Source of the DNA: Cyprinodon diabolis | Taxonomy: Eukaryota > Chordata > Actinopteri > Cyprinodontiformes > Cyprinodontidae | Assembly (NCBI GenBank): GCA_030533445.1 | Contig: CM060072.1 | Span: 11,985,875 to 12,049,874 of the forward strand | Direction: 5' to 3' | Length of the DNA stretch: 64,000 bases | In this document: piece by piece, positions 35,101 through 46,628 of the stretch | Numbering within the stretch: the stretch's first letter is position 1 | How the letters are laid out: each line of letters begins with the position of its first letter | Notes under the pieces: generated by a model | Seen by the model: only the letters and a program-made list of their open reading frames with translations | The model's database searches: none | Told to the model about the DNA's origin: nothing | Position numbers and translations under genes: made by a program

Positions 35101-36374
35101 TAGATAAGGCACCCAGTTGGCCAGCTGCTCTATTCTGCTTCCTACTATTGTCTTCAGCTATCTCAGAATAAAACTTACAACTTCTGCCAGACCAACCGAA
35201 AGACATAAAACTTGGGTGAACGTGAGGCTGCAGTTCCTGCAAATGACCCCTTTTCAATGTGCATTATAGTAATCCCTGCTAAAACAAAACAAAAAAAGTT
35301 TTCCAAAATTCTTTATTAAACACATAAAATGCTTTAGCTCAAAATTCTCTTGGACAATTTTTTTGCCTGGAATAACTCAAGGTGAAACTGAACTAATTTC
35401 GGATTGTGTGATCATGATTGCCGTAGGGATCAAGGTACGTGTTTTATCATGAGTCACTATGATACTAATGCATAACAAGACTGTCAAAGGCGTTTTGGTG
35501 GTTAGTTGGGCCCCAGGGTCATAACAAGTTGAGTCAGAACTGCTATGGTTTCTGGCATAAGAGCTCAGAAATCCAAAAGGAAACAAGATTCATCGAAAGT
35601 TTGTTTAACCGCGAGACTTGTGAATCTCATTTGAAAAATCAAGTAAGGGATAAATATGTTTTGACATTGGGAACTCTTGCCAAAACAAGAGGGTGACGCA
35701 GAATGTGCTCCTCTCCATTATTTTGCAGATATCTGTTCAAAAATCCTGATTTCATGCAGCAGCTGCAAAGTTCAAATCACCTACATAGTTATTATTGTAC
35801 ATGGAAAAGCAGCCGCTCTGTAGCTTGTCATGTCTTTTTTTTTTTTTATTCCCATTTTCTACACAAATTCTGTACCATTAAAAAGGGAGTTTTAGTCTGC
35901 AATTAAATCTATAAATAAGTGCGCTCATCTTGGTATGTTTATGTAACCAGAGGACCTTTCAATCAAGGATGGTCATGATGCATTCAAGCCTCCACAGCTG
36001 CAAAGAGCTTTGATATCATAAAGGCAACCCGAGTATCTTTGAAATGATGGACTTTAATTGCTCTCAGCTGTAGCCTATTGTGTAATCAGCTTTGGTTTGA
36101 GATATGCTGACAAAAGGTTTTCATTCATTTCTTTTTGTCTCTTTTGTGCTTTCAGGCAGCAGCTATTGATGGTACTTTTTTTTTCTTTTGACAAAAACTG
36201 CTGCTATTAAAGATGTTTAGCGATCTTGTGCTAGAAAATGTATTGCTGGTGAATATTTCAAGATGAGGTTTATCCTAAAATATAGACATTGAATTGAACA
36301 GTTATTTTTTATTTTTAAATGAATGCTTTCAACCCATCTATATGTATAGATGGGGTGTCCCAAAATTATTATAC
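32123..36374. other. Intergenic, AT-rich, few landmarks
   Basis: No gene supported. A short repeat shared with 23667-23722 lies at 32558-32617 and a small TA tract at about 34712-34728. Homopolymer T runs (34480-34505, 35837-35849) are frequent. Confidence 0.5.
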
Positions 36375-36382
36375 CTGTAGTG

Positions 36383-37576
36383 CAGGAGTAACCAATTAAA
36401 AATCAGCGGGGTCTGAATAAAGAAAATCATCAACCAGTAAAGGTCCAGAGACATTTTTATTTATAATCTGTTACTTTAAAAAGAATTTAACACTGAAATA
36501 AAAGGAGATTTTTATGCGTTCGTGTTATACATTTAATTTTTAAATACAATAAATATAAAAAGAAAATAGAAAATTTTTTCCATTTTAAAATCTAAAGTGT
36601 TTTTTGAAGTAGAGAAGAACAATCTTTCAGTTTGGTGTATATAGACAATTTCCTGATTCAAATATCAATATTTATTTATTTTTGATTATGTTCATGGTGG
36701 AGAATCCTGCTTCACAGCAGCAGGTTGAGCCAAACATCCTCTAAATCAGTGGTCTCCAACCCTGGTCCTCAAGATCTACTGTCCTAAAGATTTTAGATGC
36801 ATCCCTGCTTCAACACAGCTGAATCAAATGATTGATTACCTTTTCAAGCCATTCATTTGATTCAGCTGTGTTGAAGCAGGGATGCATCTAAAATCTGTAG
36901 GACAGTATATCTTGAGGACCAGGGTTGGAGACCACTGCTCAAAATGTTCAGGCTCCGGTCCGGCCAGGTCAAGATCAGCAATTGCAATCGCACCGAACAG
37001 GAAAAAAAAGGCAAAAAGATCCGGTTTGTCAAATTAAAATATAGTAACATAAGATCTGTAACTACAAATCAGAGCATGATTCTTATACATAAAAAAAAAA
37101 AAAACTAACACCATTTATTTAAAACACTGGATGAAAACTGTTGGTACGTGCCAACATACCAGGAAGTGGATATCTCAACTCTATCAGAAACCGCACATAT
37201 GCTGGATGCTGATGGGGATTTTTTTAATGTCATATTAAATTAAATTAAACGTTCACTTCTGCATGTTTTGCTCGTACGAATTTAATGATAATATTGCGCC
37301 TGCTCTCCTTGAGCTCAGAGGATAAGTTGGAGCGCAGCAATATGGGAGGAACAGTGGAGGCTGTAGGTATTGCTTTGCGCAGGAGGTCTGGAGCGCTGTG
37401 GGGCGGAGCGGTGACAGAGGATGTTGGATTTTGGGGTAACAGGAGAAGCGGCATAAGCGACATTTAGATACTGTCATCAGACAGCATGTGGTAATTTATA
37501 AATGTTTTAAATCAGGTTGGGTCCGGATTAGCCAGCAGGTGGGTCCGGATCGTGGTCCGCTAATCTTTGACCTCTG
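36383..37576. mobile_element. hAT-type element containing a second hAT MITE
   Basis: Flanked by CTGTAGTG (36375-36382) and CTATAGTG (37577-37584), 8 bp with one mismatch. Ends CAGGAGTAACCAATTA and the reverse complement of CAGAGGTCAAAGATTAGCGG; a matching AATCAGCGG lies further in at the left end. No intact transposase. A G/C-richer part at 37280-37450 is open on both strands and may be a decayed coding region. Confidence 0.65.
36747..36937. mobile_element. 191-bp hAT MITE (long hairpin)
   Basis: Nearly its whole length is an inverted repeat: CAGTGGTCTCCAACCCTGGT at both ends, with GATGCATCCCTGCTTCAACA paired further in. Flanked by CTCTAAAT (36739-36746) and CTCAAAAT (36938-36945), an 8-bp duplication with one mismatch. 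This is a frequent MITE type in fish. Confidence 0.9.
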
Positions 37577-37584
37577 CTATAGTG

Positions 37585-40534
37585 GTTTAAGATTTAAAAT
37601 TTCATCCAACCAAAACACTTCTTTCTGATATTCACCTCTCACTTTTTTGGATTAAACTTCTAAGATTCTTTATGCTTTGCAGACTTTTATTTAGGGTTTT
37701 TACTTTTAATTTATTGTTTTGCCCTTTGGTCTCCTTATTTGTAGAATTAGCACTCTATTATGCTATAAAATAATAAAAGAATGACATAACACAGGCAATT
37801 CTCAAGAGGGTGCATTTCTCCAGCTTGTTATATGAGGGGAAGACAAATGGAGGTAAACACAAAGCCAATTATGTAGAAAACTTGTTTGGGTGCGTTGACA
37901 CTGAAGGCGTTTTCAGGAAACGGCAACATATTTACATGTTATCCCTGTGTACAGGTGTGCAACGGCAGGGGTGCGACGCAAAGCCAGGAGACACGAAAGT
38001 GATCAGACGCGTTTCTAGCAATACCACACGCATTATTTTTTAGAATCCAGTGAAACAGGAGTGATGTCACACCTGTGAAAAAAATGAGACCTGTCTTGTC
38101 ATGTTGTGACGACGAATCAGGGACTGAGTGTGGTTGTTTCATCGGATGCGTGAGCATAAAGACTTAGCTTCTTTCAATCAAAATGGAAGATAGACAAAGG
38201 TGCATAGGATAAAGTAAAGGTTGCCCTTAAGGGGTTTTTGGTTTGATTTCTCTTTTCTTTAATCTAACCTTTGAAAGAGCTGAATCATTTTTCATTCGAC
38301 CACCTCCTGTCGCTCCAGTGGGGCACGTTCTCCCGCTTCTGCCCTGTTTTGTGCAGCTCTGTCAGGGTTCTTGCTCTAAACTCCCATTGCCCCTGTTGAG
38401 GCTCCAGAATGCTGCTTCATCTTATTTCACCCAGAGTTGTGTATAAATATGCGGGTCTTGGTCCGATGGAAGGACCTCAGACAGAGACTGTGATGCAGCT
38501 GCAGCTAGATCCTGGACTCTCTAAACTGGGAGCATACCTAGAGGGCCTGGTAAACCCAGAGACACCAGGCATGCTGGTCCCGCTCTTTGGCTTTCCATAA
38601 TGAATGAAACTAACTCATTCAATAAAATCCAGGTGGATCTGAATCAATCGACTATTAGAAGCTCCTTCTATCTGACGACGCTGTGAAGCAACAGGAGTGG
38701 AGCTTGTCCCCCATCGTGCTAATGGCTGCTGATGTTAGACGAGCACCAACACCCAAATGTAATGACTGTGTAGATGGAATAGTGTTCAGTGTGAATGCAC
38801 ATTTAGAGGAGGCAAAAGATTACCCCAAAATGAACTAAAAGTCCTACAATTTCCATTGCATGTTAATCCGGACAACCTCCAATGAATTAAATATCACTAA
38901 CCATAGCCATACCCTAAAACACCAGGTGTTAATGTTATTAATTAACTAAGGAAAACTTGATATAGATTACAGCACAGTTATTAGATTTTTATTCTGGAGA
39001 ATTGCTAATGTTTTCCTTCACTTTGTTTATGCTTATATATCCAAAGATACCTACATGGTGGTAGTAGTTGAAGGAGTAGAAGCTGTAAAAAAAAAAAAAA
39101 AAAAAAAGGATAACCGTTGAAGCTGTAAAATCAGTGTGCTGTGCTTCACATTTTAGACTGTTGAGATCTCGCCGCTTCAAATTCCTTCTGACGCTAAACT
39201 GTTTTATTACATTGCAGAGCCAGTAATGAAGTAAACACTTATAGTACTGAATACATTCTTTGATTCTTTAACCTTGACATTTTAATAACACCCCTCATAA
39301 CTGCTTTTGTGTTTCCAAGGGACCGTGGCACACAGCTGTTGGCCACCACCTATGCATATCTTTATTGTACCTTGAAAGTGTCTTATGTGTTGAGTAGCTT
39401 TCATTGCAGCCTCGGAACAGAAAATCCCCATTAAATCACACAAGCTGACATTTTAAACCCGATTATCAAACCTGAAAATCTACCTGCCATCCTTTGTTAT
39501 TTTGTTTGGCTCATCTCACCTTAAGTTAACTTACCACTTAATCTGGACACACTCTTGCTGTCTTTTTGGCATAGTTCTGAGAAGTATAATCCCATGTTTG
39601 GGAAGGCTTTCTATTTAATCTTTAACAAGAGTGATACACATGTGTGGCTATAGTTTTATTCCATGGTCTACTACTGTAAATACCAGGAAAAGAATCTGTA
39701 AATGAGACTTTCATTAGATCAATGCTTGAGTCTTCATTTCTAAATATGACGGCTATACAACATCAAATAAACCTCTATTTACTTTGTGTCAGTTCCCTGC
39801 TCAGTTCATTACTGGATAAAACCTGAGGGGATTGCTTTCAATTTTTTCTTTTTTACATTCTAGAAAGTCAATGGTTCTGCAAACAGTTTAATGTAGGTGT
39901 TATTTGACCAGGACAGAACCTGTTCGTCATATCCTCATTCAGCACAAACTCATTTTTATTGGATTTTTTCCATCTAGGGAGCAATTTAAGAAGTATCTTT
40001 ATTTTTTTTCTCTTCAATCTCACTTAAACATTATTTCTAAAAAGTCTTAAACAATCCTCAATGTGTGAATTAATTTCAGTTATAACAGAAACCTTTGGTA
40101 TCTAAACGACTGACTGGATTACAGAAATGCTTGAATTTTGCATTTCATCTGTTTTCTGCAAAATCTTAAACTTTTGTTTAGTTATGAATTAAATGAAAGG
40201 ACTTGTAGAACTCAAAGCAACTTTGATTGAAAATGTCCAGGAGAAGAACACAGAGGTAATTATTCAGCAATAGACGCATAAAACGATAGAAATTAATATC
40301 TGAATGCAGATCAGTCCAAAAGAATAACTAAATGCAAAACGGTAGCAGACACAGACAACAGTCTCATTATTTTCTGTATTTATTTGTTTTAAATATTGTC
40401 ACAGTATCATTTTAATTAGTTTAATTTGTTTCAAGGGCATCTGTATTTTCTTTCAAACTGTATTTTCAGACCAGTAAAAATAGAAGTCTGGTTTTGTTGA
40501 ATTAAAAGTTAATATAAGAAAAACTGGAAGATGA

Positions 40535-40535
<1 letters not shown>
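37585..40535. other. Intergenic, mostly unremarkable
   Basis: AT-rich. The segment about 38270-38620 is more balanced in composition and carries a 63-codon forward frame (38409-38600, containing LQLDPGLSKLGAYLEGLV) without known domain or splice support. An A tract lies at 39088-39108. Confidence 0.4.
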
Positions 40536-40543
<8 letters not shown>

Positions 40544-40572
<29 letters not shown>

Positions 40573-40600
40573 TGTATGTATGTATGTATGTATGTATGTA
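40544..40600. repeat. (TATG)n microsatellite
   Basis: About 14 TATG units running directly into the left end of the DD36E element, whose TA target is the last dinucleotide of the array. Confidence 0.95.
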
Positions 40601-41822
40601 CACTCACCGGCCACTTTATTAGGTACACCTGTCCAACTGCTCGTTGACACTTAATTTCTAAGCAGCCAATCACATGGCGGCAACTCAGTGCATTTAGGCA
40701 TGTAGACATGGTCAAGACAATCTCCTGCAGTTCAAACCGAGCATCAGTATGGGGAAGAAAGGTGATTTGAGTGACTTTGAACGTGGCATGATTGTTGGTG
40801 CCAGAAGGGCTGGTCTGAGTATTTCAGAAACTGCTGATCTACTGGGATTTTCACGCACAACCATCTCTAGGGTTTACAGAGAATGGTCCGAAAAAGAAAA
40901 AACATCCAGTGAGCGGCAGTTCTGTGGGCGGAAATGCCTTGTTGATGCCAGAGGTCAGAGGAGAATGGCCAGACTGGTTCGAGCTGATAGAAGGGCAACA
41001 GTGACTCAAATAACCACCCGTTATAACCAAGGTAGGCAGAAGAGCATCTCTGAACGCACAGTACGTCGAACTTTGAGGCAGATGGGCTACAGCAGCAGAA
41101 GACCACACCAGGTGCCACTCCTTTCAGCTAAGAACAGGAAACTGAGGCTACAATTTGCACAAGCTCATCGAAATTGGACAATAGAAGATTGGAAAAACGT
41201 TGCCTGGTCTGATGAGTCTCGATTTCTGCTGCGACATTCGGATGATAGGGTCAGAATTTGGCGTCTACAACATGAAAGCATGGATCCATCCTGCCTTGTA
41301 TCAACGGTTCAGGCTGGTGGTGGTGGTGTCATGGTGTGGGGAATATTTTCTTGGCACTCTTTGGGCCCCTTGGTACCAATTGAGCATTGTTGCAACGCCA
41401 CAGTCTACCTGTGTATTGTTGCTGACCATGTCCATCCCTTTATGACCACAATTTACCCAACTTCTGATGGCTACTTTCAGCAGGATAATGCACCATGTCA
41501 TAAAACTGGAATCATCTCAGACTGGTTTCTTGAACATGACAATGAGTTCACTGTACTCAAATGGCCTCCACAGTCACCAGATCTCAACCCAATAGAGCGT
41601 CTTTGGGATGTGGTGGAACGGGAGATTCGCATCATGGATCTGCAGCCGACAAATCTGCGGGCAACTGTGTGATGCCATCATGTCAATATGGACCAAACTC
41701 CCTGAGGAATGCTTCCAGCACCTTGTTGAATCTATGCCACAAAGAATTGAGGCAGTTCTGAAGGCAAAAGGGGGTCCAACCCGTTACTAGCATGGGGTAC
41801 CTAATAAAGTGGCCGGTGAGTG
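40601..41822 (+). mobile_element. Tc1/mariner DD36E element, complete
   Basis: 1222 bp between TA (40599-40600) and TA (41823-41824). Ends CACTCACCGGCCACTTTATT and its inverted copy are identical over the 26 bp I compared, from CACTCACC to GGTAC. Carries one transposase gene on the plus strand with a single frameshift. Confidence 0.95.
40749..41790 (+). pseudogene. DD36E transposase, one single-base frameshift
   Basis: Open from MGKKGDLSDFERGMIVGARR for 307 codons to 41672. An extra G in CTGCGGGCAACTG (about 41661) shifts the frame; the C-terminus (CDAIMSIWTKLPEECFQHLV to GGPTRY, stop at 41788-41790) continues in the next frame. Domains: HTH with LSISETADLLGFSRTTIS, a second HTH around RTVRRTLRQMG, Asp in [18 protein letters not shown], Asp in FQQDNAPCHKTG, and Glu in [12 protein letters not shown], 36 residues later. 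A family with this spacing has been described under the name Incomer; assignment here rests on the spacing alone. Confidence 0.93.
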
Positions 41823-41872
41823 TATGTGTGTGTGTGTGTGTATGTGTGTATATATATATATGTGTGTGTATG
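41823..41872. repeat. (TG)n/(TA)n microsatellite
   Basis: Alternating TG and TA tracts that join the complete DD36E element to an inverted fragment of the same family. Confidence 0.9.
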
Positions 41873-41874
41873 TA

Positions 41875-42047
41875 CTCAAATCACCTTTCTTCCCCATACT
41901 GATGCCCGGTTTGAACTGCAGGAGATTGTCTTGACCATGTCTACATGCCTAAATGCACTGAGTTGCCGCCATGTGATTGGCTGCTTAGAAATTGAAAGTG
42001 TTAACGAGCAGTTAGACAGGTGTGCCTAATAAAGTGGCCGGTGAGTG
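41875..42047 (-). mobile_element. DD36E element end fragment, inverted
   Basis: 173 bp matching 27227-27399: ACTCAAATCACCTTTCTTCC, the ATG of the transposase at 41897 (minus strand) and the inverted end GGCCGGTGAGTG before TA (42048-42049). Everything after the first eight codons is missing, cut off at the microsatellite. Confidence 0.9.
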
Positions 42048-42049
42048 TA

Positions 42050-44971
42050 TATAACCTTTGAAATTCAAACTTAACAAAAGAGGTAAAAAAAAAAAAAAGC
42101 CAATAAATATGTTTAGTTTAATGACTTTCAGAAATCCAAACAAAACTTTTTTTTTTTTTCTTTCTTCTTTACTCCAATGCATGCAACTTTGGCAGTTTGT
42201 TCCACTATCTGCCCTCACAATCTGAAAACTTCACCTCGAAAATATAGAAATAAAGAGCCTGGATGCAAAAGAATAAAATAATTTAGAGGCTTTATAATAC
42301 GTTTTAATCAAATATATTTTTTAAAACAATGTTTTTTTATTACAATTATTTCACATCTCTGAAAATGAAGTCTCACTATGGCATTAGACTTTATTGTTTT
42401 TTTCTTAAGCTTGTTCTTTAATCTATAGAGTTTAATAAAGATAAATTTGGCTGCAGTGAAGTTAAGGCTATTTCTGTACTATGTAGGCCGAAGTCTACAA
42501 TTACACTGAAATTTGCCTGACTTATTTGGTTATAATTTCCACACATTTGCCTCTATTTACAAAATGACTTCACTTTCACTGCATCCTTTAAGAAGTGTAC
42601 AACAAAGAAGAAGGTAGTAAAAAGGGAGACTGGTGAGGGAAAGAAGAATAGGCAAAAACCTAAAGTTGTTTTTTAGCAGCTATACTTTTATAAAAATCAA
42701 ATGCTTTAATCTACTAAGGCTACCGGACATTTTGCACATAAATATCTTAAACTTGAACAAAAGTACTCTGCTTGTAGTTTGTTTTCTTCAAATATTTATA
42801 CTGTAAAGTTCTGTATTAGAAACGACCCCCTCAATTTTTGGTATTTTTATACCAAAAAGACTTTCAACTGACATCAATGGTGAGCTTTAGAGGATGAAAA
42901 TATTAATACACGTTACATAGTACTGCACCTATTAAACTAATATTATATAGTCCACATGTCCTTTAACTGTATTGAACTCTCTAATTGATCCCCATATTAT
43001 AGTTTTAAAATTTAAACAACCTGTTAAATTTTTAGTCGAAACAGCTTCTTTGCCACCCTTTTAATTGCAGTAGTTCAAGAGACAGTTTTGTTAAGTTGTT
43101 GTAGAGCAAAGTAATGTATGTATATGAAAATGGAGGCTCTTAACCATGTATTTAGTGCATAAAAATTAAAATACTTTTAAGAAGCCTGACATTTCTGTTA
43201 AACGTACCTGTAACATTTGTTGATAGTAGGTAAGGTTAAGGCAAATTGTAAGGTGGATTAAGAGAATTTTAGACCTTTGAAATGGTCTAAAAACATGACA
43301 TCATAGTTTAATCCTATGTCATCACCGACTATTACAGTTTGTACGAAGATCAGGAATAGTTACAGCTACAAATAAGTCAATTTTTTTATCATCGCGTAGC
43401 TTCAATATAAAATGGCTACAGTCTGCTGCACCATGTTCTTATACTTTTTATGTGTATGTAGGTGTGTATGCATGTGTAATATGATACATAAAATGAGTCA
43501 TGCTGTTATTTTTTATTTTTAAATGCGTAAAAAATTCATCCTTTCCAGGAGAATTAACAATGTTTGTTAGGTTGACATTGGTGTGTCGTCGATATTAGTT
43601 TCATTACATTTTATTTCACTTAAAACATTTTTATTGATAATAGAAAAAGGGAGGAGAACTTTTTTTTATTTAATTTTTTTGTTTTAGGTTTAGTTTGGAG
43701 CATTGCTTCAAACCACTAATTTTTTCTGCTCTGGGAAAGTTTATTGTAGCTATCGTTTAGCTTGACTTTGGAATTGAGATTCTGAATAAAAAGCCTCCCG
43801 AAAATGTAAAGGTTGGTAAATGCATCCTTTGGATATACTATGGGTGTATCTTGCCAAGTTAAACAAGCTTAGGTTTGTTTCAAAAGATGACAGATGATAA
43901 ATGGACATGCATCATGTGCAGTAAAAAGAACCTCCCTGACTAGCAAAACAGAAACGGCCAAATCTAAAGAGGAACTGCAGCATTTTAATGTAAGCGCATG
44001 TATTCCACAAAAAGAGTCTTTATGGTTGGATTCTAAAAGACAAACATGACAAACTGGCTTGACTTTTATTTATTTGTCTGGTTGCAACATGCTCGGTCCC
44101 AGTGTTTAGATCTAAAACTTGGTGAAAAAATAACTAATTATGAAATAGTGTAAAATACGATTAAACTTCCATGTTTACATTTTTCAGGGTCCAACAGTCT
44201 AAAGCACTGAATACTACGTAAGAAAGAAACATTTTTAAAGTTACACCTTTTTTTTTTTTTTTTTTTTTTTACATGTCTTTATCCATAATTTTAGAAATGT
44301 CAGAATAATTTCTGTTGAACCAACAACATTTTTTTAGCTTTGTAAACAGATGTAGGCAGCAGGCATTCATGGAAACACAAACATACTGACCAGTATTATA
44401 GATATAAACACTTAATTTGCAATAAACAGCACATTATCCTTCAGCGATGTTTATAGATCTTACCCTCAAGTAAGGAGTAGCATTATTTTGACCCTGAGCT
44501 GCATCCCATTTTTTTTTTCCATATTTATGTTTCTATGTTGGACAAAAACCTTAACCTGACTAAAAGGTTAAAGCATATTTGTTATTCTTTTTTTCATGCT
44601 TTTTCATGCTGGCCGGGACTCTGCAAAATAGTCGGTTTAAGTTTTGATTTAAAACAAATGCATAAATATTCAAACCAGAAGCGGGTTTAAAATATACTTG
44701 ATTCCTTTAAAAATGTAAAATATGATTTTATTTTATGGTTTGATTTTGTCTTATCTTTCTAATGTATCAAGTACTTATTTCATGCAATCAAATTTAAAAT
44801 CAAAATTAGACTACCTATGATTTAAGAAATTAAGGCAAATATTAACAGGTTGACTTGTCCAGTAAGACTGTCTGATTGTAAAGGCCGACCTCTGCTGAAT
44901 TCTGCCTTTCCTCTAAGTTTCTCGAAAGTTCAGTAGTTTTGAAAAATATCCTTTTATTGAGTCTTTTGGTG
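42050..44971. other. Intergenic, AT-rich, nothing recognised
   Basis: 2.9 kb with no open frame of note. Homopolymer tracts (T at 44249-44270) and no element ends that I can define. Confidence 0.5.
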
Positions 44972-44979
44972 ACTAGATA

Positions 44980-46227
44980 CACTATATTGCCAAAAGTATT
45001 TGCTCACCCATCCAAATTATTGGAATCAGGTGTTCCAATCACTTCCATGGCCACAGGTGTATAAATTCAAGCACCTAGGCATGCAGACTGTTTTTACAAA
45101 CATTTGTGAAAGAATGGGTCGCTCTCAGGAGCTCAGTGAATTCCAGCGTGGAACTGTGATAGGATGCCACCTGTGCAACAAATCCAGTCGTGAAATTTCC
45201 TCGCTCCTAAATATTCCACAGTCAACTGTCAGCTGTATTATAAGAAAATGGAAGTGTTTGGGAACGACAGCAACTCAGCCACGAAGTGGTAGGCCACGTA
45301 AACTGACGGAGCGGGGTCAGCGGATGCTGAAGCGCATAGTGCGAAGAGGTCGCCAACTTTCTGCAGAGTCAATCACTACAGACCTCCAAACTTCATGTGG
45401 CCTTCAGATTAGCTCAAGAACAGTGCGCAGAGAGCTTCATGGAATGGGTTTCCATGGTCGAGCAGCTGCATCCAAGCCATACATAACCAAGTGCAATGCA
45501 AAGCGTCGGATGCGGTGGTGTAAAGCACGCCGCCACTGGACTCTAGAGCAGTGGAGACGCGTTCTCTGGAGTGACGAATCGCGCTTCTCCATCTGGCAAT
45601 CTGATGGACGGGTCTGGGTTTGGCGGTTGCCAGGAGAACGGTACTTGTCTGACTGCATTGTGCCAAGTGTAAAGTTTGGTGGAGGGGGGATTATGGTGTG
45701 GGGTTGTTTTTCAGGAGCTGGGCTTGGCCCCTTAGTTCCAGTGAAAGGAACTCTGAATGCTTCAGCATACCAAGACATTTTGGACAATTCCATGCTCCCA
45801 ACTTTGTGGGAACAGTTTGGAGCTGGCCCCTTCCTCTTCCAACATGACTGTGCACCAGTGCACAAAGCAAGGTCCATAAAGACATGGATGACAGAGTCTG
45901 GTGTGGATGAACTTGACTGGCCTGCACAGAGTCCTGACCTCAACCCGATAGAACACCTTTGGGATGAATTAGAGCGGAGACTGAGAGCCAGGCCTTCTCG
46001 TCCAACATCAGTGTGCGACCTCACAAATGCGCTTCTGGAAGAATGGTCAAAAATTCCCATAAACACACTCCTAAACCTTGTGGACAGCCTTCCCAGAAGA
46101 GTTGAAGCTGTTCTAGCTGCAAAGGGTGGACCGACGTCATATTGAACCCTATGGATTAGGAACGGGATGTCACTTAAGCTCATATGTGAGTCAAGGCAGG
46201 TGAGCAAATACTTTTGGCAATATAGTG
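44980..46227 (+). mobile_element. Structurally intact Tc1-like element
   Basis: 1248 bp with TA on both sides (44978-44979 and 46228-46229). The terminal inverted repeats, beginning CACTATATTGCCAAAAGTAT, are identical over 29 bp (44980-45008 against 46199-46227). Encloses an uninterrupted transposase gene. It is the only autonomous-looking element in the window. Confidence 0.97.
45114..46145 (+). CDS. Tc1-like DD34E transposase, intact
   Basis: 343 residues from [20 protein letters not shown] to GGPTSY. The frame is also open 38 codons further up, but Met at 45114 matches the usual start for the family. Domains: bipartite paired-like DNA-binding region (residues 1-115, HTH with [20 protein letters not shown], then a [12 protein letters not shown]-hook-like linker and a second HTH with SSRTVRREL), catalytic Asp in [27 protein letters not shown], Asp in [12 protein letters not shown], Glu in [15 protein letters not shown] with 34 residues between the last two. 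The enzyme cuts at the element ends and inserts at TA in the nucleus. All triad residues are present. Expression and activity are not shown by sequence. Confidence 0.96.
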   Translation: MGRSQELSEFQRGTVIGCHLCNKSSREISSLLNIPQSTVSCIIRKWKCLGTTATQPRSGRPRKLTERGQRMLKRIVRRGRQLSAESITTDLQTSCGLQISSRTVRRELHGMGFHGRAAASKPYITKCNAKRRMRWCKARRHWTLEQWRRVLWSDESRFSIWQSDGRVWVWRLPGERYLSDCIVPSVKFGGGGIMVWGCFSGAGLGPLVPVKGTLNASAYQDILDNSMLPTLWEQFGAGPFLFQHDCAPVHKARSIKTWMTESGVDELDWPAQSPDLNPIEHLWDELERRLRARPSRPTSVCDLTNALLEEWSKIPINTLLNLVDSLPRRVEAVLAAKGGPTSY

Positions 46228-46229
46228 TA

Positions 46230-46620
46230 CTATGGCTGCAACTAACGATTATTTTGCAAATTGATTAAACTGTCAGTTATTTTTGCGAGTAATCAGTTAA
46301 TATTCAGAAGTTCAAGAATCAGAATCAAAAGATTTTTTACTAAATCAAACCAGGTGAAACTCAAAGTTTTCCACTTGTGGAGTTCTGGATAGAACATATT
46401 GACTGACGAAAACATTTATTTTTATATCTTAAATGCAAAATGTTTATATATTATTTTACAATCTTTGTATAATTACAGCTCTGAGTGAGTCGCTCTGTCA
46501 GCTAAGGGCATGCTTTAGAGTCGCTATACTCCAGGTAATGATTAATCGATTAGTTAATTAGTTGAGAAATATTTCAATAATCGATTAATCATATTTAGTC
46601 CGATTTACTGTTTCAGCCTC
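46230..46620. mobile_element. hAT MITE next to the intact Tc1
   Basis: Ends CTATGGCTGCAACTAACGAT and the reverse complement of GAGGCTGAAACAGTAAATCG; inner blocks such as AATCGATTAATC repeat in both orientations. The 8-bp target duplication ACTAGATA lies at 46621-46628 on the right and at 44972-44979 on the left, the latter now separated by the Tc1. Confidence 0.85.
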
Positions 46621-46628
46621 ACTAGATA

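Noticed and set aside
45437..46207. 256-codon minus-strand frame
   Set aside because: Shadow of the intact Tc1 transposase, which has all family motifs on the plus strand.
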